A DNA stretch of 64,000 nucleotides from Herbihabitans rhizosphaerae (GTDB taxonomy: Bacteria > Actinomycetota > Actinomycetes > Mycobacteriales > Pseudonocardiaceae): NCBI RefSeq assembly GCF_004216555.1, contig NZ_SGWQ01000006.1, positions 310,001 to 374,000 of the forward strand. The letters run 5' to 3'. The position numbers and the translations under genes were made by a program. Shown piece after piece: positions 55,023 to 63,100 of this stretch. Within the stretch, counting starts at the first letter, position 1. Every line of letters begins with the position of its first letter. The notes below the pieces were generated by a model. That model did not search any database and was not told the DNA's origin. It saw only the letters and a list, made by a program, of their open reading frames with translations.

Positions 55023-55342
55023 TAGCGCCCCCCAGGAAGCTGCATGTTGATCGCCTTGACGTTCTGATTCGCCGCACTGTCAGCGTGAACGATGACATCT
55101 GTTCCCTGCAGCAGGTTGGCGTGCAGATTACCGAAATTCGCGGCCAGCCGTCCCAAGTCTTGGGACAGCATTTTCATGCCTGCCTCAAATTCCTGCCCCT
55201 CGGCGTGCCACGAGTTCCCGAAATCCGGCGCCTTGGCAGCCGTATCAGCCACGGTGCCCTCGATCTGCTCGACCTGGACCTTCGCCTGGTTGAAGACTTC
55301 CGCGAACCCCCGAACAGCTTGCGGGTCGACTTCGAATCCCAT
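55022..55342 (-). CDS. Module C EspC-like small ESX protein
   Basis: A 106-residue helical protein starting GFEVDPQAVRGFAEVFNQAK, the EspC-type opening (G-F/Y-x-V-D). A mid-protein turn NSWHAEGQEFEAGMKML has Trp in the place of the WxG turn. There is no YxxxD/E. ATG at 55342 is used because it gives the family N-terminus; GGGGAG lies upstream. The TAATG junction with the large gene implies coupled, equimolar synthesis of a heterodimer. Confidence 0.7.
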   Translation of the reverse strand: MGFEVDPQAVRGFAEVFNQAKVQVEQIEGTVADTAAKAPDFGNSWHAEGQEFEAGMKMLSQDLGRLAANFGNLHANLLQGTDVIVHADSAANQNVKAINMQLPGGR

Positions 55343-55460
55343 TCCCCGTGGCTCCCCTTCGCTCACGCGCCACCGACAGGGCGACGTTATCGGGCGGCCG
55401 GGCGCGTCGTACCCGATTCGCGGCAAGTCACCCGTTCGGACGATACCGGCCGGGCAAACG

Positions 55461-55495
55461 CGAACCGCCGGGAGCTGGTAGCTCCCGGCGGTTCG
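55461..55495. terminator. Bidirectional terminator between rpsI and module C
   Basis: CGAACCGCCGGGAGCT at 55461-55476 pairs over 16 bases with its complement at 55480-55495 around a three-base loop. It lies 13 bases after the rpsI stop and closes the rplM-rpsI operon before module C. Confidence 0.92.
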
Positions 55496-55508
55496 GTTGG
55501 TGCTTGGG

Positions 55509-56060
55509 TCAGCGCTTGCTGTACTGCGGCGCCTTGCGGGCCTTCTTGAGGCCGTACTTCTTCCGCTCCTTGACGCGCGGGTCACGCGTGAGGAAGCCGG
55601 CCTTCTTGAGGGCGGGCCGGTCCTCGGAGTCCAGCTCGATCAGCGCGCGGGCGATCGCCAGGCGCAGCGCGCCGGCCTGGCCGGTGATGCCGCCGCCGTT
55701 GAGGTTCGCGCGGATGTCGAACGACTCCGGCTTCTCCAGCACGACCAGCGGTTCGCGGATGAGCTGCTGGTGCACCTTATTCGGGAAGTAGTCCTCGAGC
55801 GACTTCCCGTTCAGGCTGAACTTGCCGGAGCCGGGCGTGATGCGCACCCGGACGACGGCCTCCTTGCGGCGGCCGACGGTCTGCGCGGTCTCGGCGGTCC
55901 GGCGCACCGGCTTGGGCTCGGCGGCGTCGTCGGCTGCGTCGGCGTCAGCCGTCTCGACGGCGTCAGTGGCCTCGACAGCCTCTACGGCTTCGACGACCTC
56001 GGCGGCGTCGGCCACCTCGGTGGTGTCGGCGACGGTCTCGGTGGTCTCTGCTTCAGTCAC
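55509..56060 (-). CDS. rpsI: 30S ribosomal protein S9 (uS9)
   Basis: A 183-residue S9. The conserved body starts [20 protein letters not shown] and ends [20 protein letters not shown] then KR, the basic tail that reaches the P-site tRNA. The first 54 residues are an acidic Val/Glu/Ala/Thr-rich extension ([20 protein letters not shown]), longer than in most actinobacteria and low in complexity. GTG at 56060 overlaps the rplM stop (GTGA), so the pair is coupled. Confidence 0.97.
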   Translation of the reverse strand: MTEAETTETVADTTEVADAAEVVEAVEAVEATDAVETADADAADDAAEPKPVRRTAETAQTVGRRKEAVVRVRITPGSGKFSLNGKSLEDYFPNKVHQQLIREPLVVLEKPESFDIRANLNGGGITGQAGALRLAIARALIELDSEDRPALKKAGFLTRDPRVKERKKYGLKKARKAPQYSKR

Positions 56061-56500
56061 TTGCTCACCTTGGCGATCTCGAACGGCTGGGGCTTCTGCG
56101 CCGCGTGCGGGTGCTCGGGGCCGGCGTACACCTTGAGCTTCTTCCACTGGGCTCGGCCGAGCTTGTTCTTCGGCAGCATCCCCTTCACGACCTTCTCCAG
56201 GAGCCGGTCGGGGCGGGTGTCCAGCAGCTCGCCGAACGAGCGCTTGCGCAGCCCGCCGGGGTAGCCGCTGTGCCGGTAGGCGAACTTGTCGGTCCGCTTG
56301 TTACCGGTCAACGCCACCTTCTCGGCGTTGACGATGATCACGAAGTCGCCGGTGTCCACATGCGGAGCGAAGGTCGGCTTGTGCTTGCCGCGCAGCAGGG
56401 TGGCGACGTGCGTGGCGAGACGGCCGAGCACCACGTCCTCGGCATCGATCACATGCCAGGCGCGCTCGACCTCGCCGGGCTTCGGGCTGTACGTGGGCAC
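56057..56500 (-). CDS. rplM: 50S ribosomal protein L13 (uL13)
   Basis: A 147-residue L13: [60 protein letters not shown] and the ending [17 protein letters not shown]. It is an early-assembling large-subunit protein. GTG at 56500 follows GAGGTAG with six-base spacing. It leads the rplM-rpsI operon from its own promoter about 120 bases upstream. Confidence 0.97.
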   Translation of the reverse strand: MPTYSPKPGEVERAWHVIDAEDVVLGRLATHVATLLRGKHKPTFAPHVDTGDFVIIVNAEKVALTGNKRTDKFAYRHSGYPGGLRKRSFGELLDTRPDRLLEKVVKGMLPKNKLGRAQWKKLKVYAGPEHPHAAQKPQPFEIAKVSK

Positions 56501-56622
56501 GGTCTACCTCATCGTCCACTGGTTGCTTGGGTGGCAAGTCGCTGTTGCGGCACTGCGCGGGCCTACGGCGCTCCAAGCGTGACAACCTGAGCGTCACGCC
56601 CCGCGCCGCACAACAGACTAAG

Positions 56623-56652
56623 AGGTTACCTGGTCGCTCCGAAGAGGGTCAA
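56623..56652 (-). promoter_or_regulatory. Candidate promoter of rplM-rpsI
   Basis: On the minus strand TTGACC (56652-56647) and TAACCT (56628-56623) are 18 bases apart, a good housekeeping-type promoter. The leader to the rplM start would be about 115 bases and contains GC-rich pairing segments of unknown role. Confidence 0.55.
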
Positions 56653-56698
56653 AACGCCCCCTCCCAACCGGCGCCACGGACCTCCCAGGACACACGTA

Positions 56699-56720
56699 GG
56701 CCCCGGGAAGACCCGGGGCC
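56699..56720 (-). terminator. Terminator after the esx pair
   Basis: GGCCCCGGG at 56699-56707 and CCCGGGGCC at 56712-56720 form a perfect nine-base stem with an AAGA loop, 19 bases after the esxT-like stop. There is no T run. Confidence 0.8.
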
Positions 56721-56739
56721 CACGAAGTGTGTGACTAGC

Positions 56740-57033
56740 TCACAGGAAGCGGCCGGCGTTCTGCCGCTCGCCGTCCTGGTAGTCCTCGCCCGCGATGCGC
56801 AGCGCCATCGCGATGTCCGCCAGGACCTGCTTGAGGTCGTGCGCGGCGGTGTCCCACTGGTTCTGCTTCTGGTCGTAGGCGCGCTGCGCCTCACCGTCCC
56901 AGCTGTTGCGCAGGGCCTGCAGCTGCCTGCGCAGGTCACCCAGCGAGGTCTCGATCCGCTTGGACGAGCCGTCGATGTCGGCGGCACCCTGGGCGAGACC
57001 GGCGAAACTAACCTTGATCGGGCCGTCAGCCAT
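56740..57033 (-). CDS. esxT: WXG100 protein, EsxT-like
   Basis: A 97-residue WXG100 protein. The WDG turn is at 45-47 (LQALRNSWDGEAQRAYDQ) and the C-terminal helix carries Y85-QDG-E89, a YxxxE-type secretion signal. By position (eccC, Rv3446c-like, esxU, esxT, rplM) it corresponds to EsxT of ESX-4. It should pair with the upstream EsxU-like protein and be exported through EccC. ATG at 57033 follows AAGGGGA. Confidence 0.9.
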   Translation of the reverse strand: MADGPIKVSFAGLAQGAADIDGSSKRIETSLGDLRRQLQALRNSWDGEAQRAYDQKQNQWDTAAHDLKQVLADIAMALRIAGEDYQDGERQNAGRFL

Positions 57034-57083
57034 TTGTATTCCCCTTCTTTAAGTCAAGAATGTTTGTGTGGAGCGGTGGCTAA

Positions 57084-57398
57084 TCAGCCGTTGAGGCGGC
57101 CGGCGAGGTTGCCGAAGGTCGAGTTCTTCGACTCTTCCTGCTCCTGGTACGTGCTGCCCGCGCCGGCCATCTGGTCGGCGATGCCCTGCAGGGCGTCGTT
57201 CAGCGACTTGGCGTCACGCTCGAAGCGGGTCATCAGCTCGGTGAACGCCTTCTGCGCCGTGCCGGCCCAGATGCTCTGCAGCGCGGTCACGTGGTTCCAG
57301 ACCTGCTTGAGCTCGCCCTCGAGCTGCTCCTTGGTCGCCACCGTGTCCTTGTGCGCCTGCGCCAGGATCGCGAGATCGCCTGTGTAGCCTTCAGCCAT
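57084..57398 (-). CDS. esxU: WXG100 protein, EsxU-like
   Basis: A 104-residue WXG100 protein. The WAG turn is at 44-46 (VTALQSIWAGTAQKAFTELM) and Y84-QEQ-E88 near the C-terminus fits YxxxD/E. The equivalent motif also occurs in its partner, so both subunits could be read by EccC. It lies 50 bases upstream of the EsxT-like gene. The 244 bases before it (57399-57642) hold the promoter region and nothing else I can identify. Confidence 0.9.
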   Translation of the reverse strand: MAEGYTGDLAILAQAHKDTVATKEQLEGELKQVWNHVTALQSIWAGTAQKAFTELMTRFERDAKSLNDALQGIADQMAGAGSTYQEQEESKNSTFGNLAGRLNG

Positions 57399-57642
57399 TG
57401 GGTGCTACCCCCTTCATCGGGTTGGTCGTACGCTTTCTTGGTTCGTACGCCTCTTGCGACGTTGACCCTGCCACGTTCGGTTCCACCCCGTCAGCAGTTG
57501 ATCCAACGTCGTTGCTCTCGTTAACGCTCAACCGGAGAACCGGCGACTCGGCCACCCCTGACCCGACCCCGATTCGCATTAGCTACTTGGGGTTCCACCT
57601 GCGGATTCATTGATCCCGAACCGCCGGCGACAGCCGGTTCCG

Positions 57643-58146
57643 TCAACCGTTGTCCATGATTCGCTCTTGTGAAAAGTCGTCGTCCTCGTCGTCCGGCGGC
57701 GGCGCGGCACGGCGCCGGCGACGCACCGGTGTGGGCGGCGCGAGCGACGCGGCGGCCCGCTCCTCGGCCTCCTCGGCGAGCAACTCCTCCGGCTCGATCC
57801 CCTCGATCACGTACTCCGGCGGCGGCTCGGGGCGCGGCTCGTCCGGCTCGTCCTTCTCGGGCGCGGACAGCAGCTCGGCACCGTCCGGCAGGTCCACCAC
57901 CGGCAGCCCGCGCTCGGTGCGGAACCGCGTCGCGTCCCGGCGCAACTCGTCGGAGGTGAGGTCCTCCGGCTCCGGTCGCACCTCGCGGTCGCGCACCTGC
58001 TCGGTCAGCTCGGCGGTCTCGTGAGAGAACCTGGCCGACTCCTCACGCGCCTCCGCGGCCGCCCGCCGAGCGCGCTCGACGGCGGCATCCACGTTCTCCG
58101 CGTGCCGCGCGAACACCTCGTCGAGGCCCTGGAAAGGGGAGCTCAT
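57643..58146 (-). CDS. Small coiled-coil protein of the ESX-4 core with acidic tail
   Basis: A 167-residue cytosolic protein. An N-terminal helix (VFARHAENVDAAVERARRAA, AEAREESARFSHETAELTEQ) is followed by an acidic/Pro linker, an Arg5 run and the tail APPPDDEDDDFSQERIMDNG. Design and acidic tail with F-S relate it to the small proteins of modules B and C. ATG at 58146 is favoured over 58152 because GAGGG is six bases upstream. It lies 30 bases after the Hsp70-like gene, tying this family to the ESX-4 core. Confidence 0.68.
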   Translation of the reverse strand: MSSPFQGLDEVFARHAENVDAAVERARRAAAEAREESARFSHETAELTEQVRDREVRPEPEDLTSDELRRDATRFRTERGLPVVDLPDGAELLSAPEKDEPDEPRPEPPPEYVIEGIEPEELLAEEAEERAAASLAPPTPVRRRRRAAPPPDDEDDDFSQERIMDNG

Positions 58147-58176
58147 CGACATTCCCTCTTCGCATCGAAAACAGTT

Positions 58177-60132
58177 TTACGACGCGCTGATCGCCATTGT
58201 TCGAACCACGTTCTCACAAGCGTTGCGCACCCTCGCCCTGCCGGATTCCGTGTGCTGGCACCCGACACTCACCTGCGCGCTGCCCTTGAACATGACGTAC
58301 CAGTCCACTGTCGCGCCGGTGACCTGCTGGCGGTAGTAGATCACGTCCTTGTTGGCGAACCGCGCATTCATGTCGAGTCCGGAGAACGCGGACCCGGCCG
58401 CCTCGTACTCCGAACGCAGCTTGTTCACCGCGCGCGGACGGTCCAGGTCGCTGTCGTAGGCCAGCGCCCGCTCCTCGACCAGGATCTGGTCAAGGCCGGT
58501 CTCCGCGCTGGACGGGCGCACCTGCACCAGCCGCTTGGCCGCGTCACCGCCGGTCTGCTTCCAGTCGTCGGGCATCGTGAACTTGTAGTCGTACTGGGCG
58601 ATCTCGCGGCCGTTGCGCTCCGGCTCCACCGAGGTCTCGCCGATTGGCGTACTCGGCTGCTGAGCGGGCGGCTGGGCGGCCTGCTGGCCGTCACGCAGCA
58701 CGAGCACCAGCACCACGACGAGCGCCGCGATCAGCACCACCACGCCGATCACCGCGAACAGCCGGGTCCGGTTGGTCCCCGAGTTGTTCCCCGAAACCGG
58801 TTCGGCGACCCTGGCGGCCGTCGGGACCGGATAACGCTCGGGATGATGCTGGGGCACGCCGTGCTGGGCCATCCGGTGCGGCGGCACGCGCGGCGGGCCC
58901 TGGCGGGTCGTGAGCCTGGTCGTGACCTCCTCCGGCCTCGGCGCCTCGTGCGCGAGCCGGCGCGGCGTCGGCCGGGTCAGATCGGTCGCCGTGACGCCCT
59001 CGTTCACGCCGTACACGCCGGTGTGGCTCGGGTCCGCGCTGACCGCGCGCAGCGCACCGCGTGCCACCACGGTCTCCGGCTGGTCCAACGTCGTCGGCAC
59101 GACCCCGGTGCGCTCGTGCACCAGCCGCCCCACCATCGGGATCCGGCTGGAACCGCCGACCAGGAAGATCCCCGACAAACTGTGCGGCGTGAGGCCGGCC
59201 TCGCGAATCGTGGTGACGGTCAGCTCGGCCGCCCTGCCGAGGCGCCCGGAGATCAGCCGCTCCAGGTCGTCGCGCGTGACGTGCGCGTCCGGGAACGGCG
59301 GCGGCAGCGGCACGTCGGTGTAGGTGTGCCGGGACAGCGTCTCCTTGGCGCCGCGCACGTCCTGGCGCAGTACCCGGCGCCGCCGGCGGTCGGCCAGCTG
59401 GCGGCCCTCGACCAGCTCGCGCCACGCCTCCGGGTCCACCTTGGACACCATCGCGCCGACGTGCTCCAGCAGCAGCTGGTCGACATCCGCGCCACCGAAG
59501 GACGGATCGCCCCTGGTGGCGAGCACCTCGAAGCCGGAATCGGGCATCGATGAGTCGGCCACGGGCCCCGGGCGCTTGCGCACCACGCTCACGTCGACCG
59601 TCCCGCCACCGAGATCGAGCACGGCCAGCGCGGCACCGTCGCCGGTACCCGCGGCGGCGAAGTTGGCCGCGTGGAACACCGCGGCCGCCACCGGCTCGGG
59701 CACCAGCACGATCCGGTCGGCCAGCCCGTTCGCGGCCTGGCGCAGCACGCGGGACCGGATGCCGCCCCAGTCCGCCGGGTGGGTGAGCACGAGCTGGTCG
59801 ACGCTCGCACCACCGGCGACCCGGCGCGCCTCGGACACCGACCGCTGCAGCACCGTGCGCACCACCTCGCGCACGGTCAGCACCGCGTTGCCGAGCAGCA
59901 GCTCACCCTCGTCGATGCGGCGCTTCGGGTGCGGCTCGTACCGCGAAGGGTCCACGGCGGCCTGGCGATCCGCCTCCTGCCCGACGAACACCGTGCCGTC
60001 CGGCGAGGAGTACACGGCCGAGGACAGCAGCGGCTGGCCGTCGATCGCCACCACCTGGGCGTCGCGTTCGCTGACCGACAGGGCGACACACGTGCTGGAT
60101 GTGCCGAAGTCGACGGCCACCCGCACAGTCAT
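58177..60132 (-). CDS. Hsp70-like membrane protein, type VII secretion-associated (Rv3446c family)
   Basis: A 651-residue protein. Residues 1-390 are an Hsp70/actin-like ATPase: VRVAVDFGTSSTCVALSVSE, LVLTHPADWGGIRSRVLRQA, AVLDLGGGTVDVSVVRKRPG and GIFLVGGSSRIPMVGRLVHE. A Pro/His/Arg linker follows, then one membrane span at about 457-479 (LFAVIGVVVLIAALVVVLVL). The last 140 residues are the extracytoplasmic domain of the Rv3446c type VII family (YDYKFTMPDDWKQTGGDAAK, VGCQHTESGRARV). Position between eccC and esxU is that of Rv3446c. It probably assists substrate handling in ESX-4. Confidence 0.85.
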   Translation of the reverse strand: MTVRVAVDFGTSSTCVALSVSERDAQVVAIDGQPLLSSAVYSSPDGTVFVGQEADRQAAVDPSRYEPHPKRRIDEGELLLGNAVLTVREVVRTVLQRSVSEARRVAGGASVDQLVLTHPADWGGIRSRVLRQAANGLADRIVLVPEPVAAAVFHAANFAAAGTGDGAALAVLDLGGGTVDVSVVRKRPGPVADSSMPDSGFEVLATRGDPSFGGADVDQLLLEHVGAMVSKVDPEAWRELVEGRQLADRRRRRVLRQDVRGAKETLSRHTYTDVPLPPPFPDAHVTRDDLERLISGRLGRAAELTVTTIREAGLTPHSLSGIFLVGGSSRIPMVGRLVHERTGVVPTTLDQPETVVARGALRAVSADPSHTGVYGVNEGVTATDLTRPTPRRLAHEAPRPEEVTTRLTTRQGPPRVPPHRMAQHGVPQHHPERYPVPTAARVAEPVSGNNSGTNRTRLFAVIGVVVLIAALVVVLVLVLRDGQQAAQPPAQQPSTPIGETSVEPERNGREIAQYDYKFTMPDDWKQTGGDAAKRLVQVRPSSAETGLDQILVEERALAYDSDLDRPRAVNKLRSEYEAAGSAFSGLDMNARFANKDVIYYRQQVTGATVDWYVMFKGSAQVSVGCQHTESGRARVRNACENVVRTMAISAS

Positions 60133-60173
60133 CGCACCCACCAGTCAGTCCCGACGTGTCCCCCAGGAAGACA

Positions 60174-63100
60174 TCACTCCGGGGGGATCCAGGCTATCTG
60201 CACCCGCTGCTGTCCGACCTTGCGGCCGACCAGCGTGCCCCGGCCGGGCGGCTGCGGCGACGGGCGCAGGTTGCCGATGAGGTAGCCCTCGTCCTTCGAG
60301 CCGCTCATCTGCATGCCCTGTGCCGCGATCTCCTTCAGCTTGCCCATCACCGGGTCGTACAGCGCGCGCGACGCGCCACCGGTGCGCCGGACGGTGATCA
60401 GGTGCATGCCGACGTCCTTGGCCTGCGGCAGGAACTCGGCGATCGGCACCAGCGGGTTGTTGCCCTGCGGACACACCAGGTCGTAGTCGTCGACGATGAC
60501 GAACAGCTCCGGGCCCTTCCACCAGGACCGGTTGCGCAGCTGCTCCTGGGTGACGTCCGGGCCGGGCAGCCGCTGCTTCATCGAGCCGCTGATCTCGGCG
60601 ATCATGTCGCCGAGCTGGTTGGCCGACACCGCGTACCCGAGCAGGTGATCCGTGGTGATGAAGCCCAGCATCGTGCGGCGGTAGTCCACCAGCAGGATCA
60701 GCGCCTGGTCCGGCGTATACCGGTCCATGATGCCGCGCACGATCGTGCGCAGCAGGTTCGTCTTGCCGCCCTCTCCGTCGGCGAACGCGAAGAAGTGCGG
60801 CTCCGCGTCGAAGTCCAGGTACATCGGCGCGAGTGCGTCCTCGTTGACGCCGATCGGCACCAGCCTCGTGTCCCGGTACCGGTCCTGGGCCAGCAGGTCC
60901 TCGTACGGCATGAGGTCGGGCAGCAGCCGCACCTTCGGCGCGTGCCGGCCGCGCCAGGCACCGTTGATCTTGGCGCTGGCGTCCTGGATGCCGGCCGCGA
61001 CGTCCTCGTCGTTGCTGGATCCGTCGACGCGCGGCAGGCCGACAAGGAAGTGCAGCTTGTCGCGGGACAGGCCGCGACCGGGCCGGCCGGCCGGCACGTT
61101 GACCGCGACCCGGCGGTCGATCTCGGACTCGGTCGGGTCACCGAGGCGCAGCTCGAACCGGGTACCCAGCAGGTCCTTGACCGCCGGGCGGATCTCCGCC
61201 CACCGGTTGGCCGTGATGATCACGTGCACGCCGTAGGACAGACCCTGCGAGACCAGCCCGGTCACGGTCTGCTCCAGCTCGTCGAACTCGGTACGGAAGT
61301 TCGCCCAGCCGTCGATGATCAGGAACGCGTCACCGAACAGGTCGTCCTTCAGCTCGCCGCGGCGCTTGCGGTTGCGGAACTCGGTCATCGAGTCGATGCC
61401 GTTGTCGCGGAACCGCGCCTCGCGCTCGGAGATCAGCTGGGTCAGCTCGGCGACCATGCGGCGCGCCTTGTCCGGGTCGAGACGACCGGCGACACCACCG
61501 ACGTGCGGCAGGTTGGTCAGCGTGGCGAGCGTGCCACCACCGAGGTCCAGACCGAAGAACTGCACCTCTTCCGGGGTGTGCGTGAGCGCCATCGACATGA
61601 CGATCGTGCGCAGCAGCATCGACTTTCCGGACTGCGGACCGCCGACGATCGCGCCGTGACCCTCGGCGCCGGAGAAGTCCGCCGTGAGCAGGTCACGACG
61701 CTGGAAGTACGGCACGTCGATCACGCCGAGCGGCACCCGCAGGCGCCCGTTCTCCGGGTAGCCCACCGGCGACAGCCCGCGGTCCTCGGTCGGCTGCAGC
61801 GGCGGGAGCAGCGTGTCCAGGGAGTTCGGCGTGTCCAGCGGCGGCAGCCACACCTCGTGCGCCGGCGGCCCCTGGTTGAGCAGCCGCTGCACGATCACGT
61901 CCAGCTCGCTCGGCTCGGTGCCGCCCTCGGGCTTGCGCTCCTCCTTGGGCTGGTCCTTCGGCCGCTCGGGCTCCTTGGGGATCTCGATGTAGTCCGGCAC
62001 GAACAGCTTCGCCCGACGATCACTGCTGATCGACGCGGCCGGCCCGGCGGTCTGGATACCGGCCGGCCGGTACGGGCCGGAGACGTAGGACGCCTTGAAC
62101 CGCACCATCGTCGAGGTGTCGTACTTCAAGTAGCCCGAGCCGGGAATCGACGGCAGCTCGAACGCGTCCGGCACACCGATCGCCGCGCGCGACTCCGCGG
62201 CGGAGAACGTCTTCAGACCGATCCGGTAGGACAGGTGCGAGTCCAGGCCGCGCAGCTTGCCCTCCTCGAGGCGCTGCGAGGCCAGCAGCATGTGCATCTG
62301 CAGCGACCGGCCCAGCCGGCCGATCGCCACGAACAGGTCGATGAAGTCCGGCTTGGCGCTCAGCAGCTCGGAGAACTCGTCCACCACGATGAACAGCGCG
62401 GGCAGCGGGTCGAGATCGGCGCCGTTCTCGCGGGCCTTCTCGTACTCCCACACGTTCTTGAAGTTGCCGCCGGCCTTGAGCGCCTCCTGGCGGCGGTTCA
62501 TCTCGCCGGCCAGCGCGTCCTTCATACGGTCGACCAGCGTGACCTCGTCGGCCAGGTTGGTGATGGTCGCGGACACGTGCGGCGCGCTGTCCAGACCAAG
62601 GAAGGTCGCACCACCCTTGAAGTCCACCAGGACGAAGTTGAGCGTGGTGGACGAGTGCGTGGCGAGCATGCCGAGCACGAGCGTGCGCAGGAACTCCGAC
62701 TTACCGGAACCGGTCGCGCCGATGCACAGGCCGTGCGGGCCCATGCCCTCGACCGCGGCCTCCTTGATGTCCAGCTCCACGGCCTGGCCGAACTCGCCGA
62801 CGCCGAACGGCACGCGGTACCGGTCGCGGATCGGCCTCGGCCGCCACGCCTGCTGCACGTCGAAGGTCATCGGGTCGCCCGGGATGCCGAGCAGTTCGAG
62901 CAGCGTCGGGTTGGACAGCAACGGCTCCTCGTCGCCGGTGTCCGTGGCGCCCGCGCCGATCCGGTACGGCGACAGCTTGCGGGCCAGCGCCTCCGCCTCG
63001 GCCTTGTCGAGGCTGTCCGGCGCGCCGAACCACTCCACGCCGCTGGCGCTGCGCGCGCCGAGCCGGTCGCCGTCCACCACCAGCCGCAGGCCGCGGCGGG

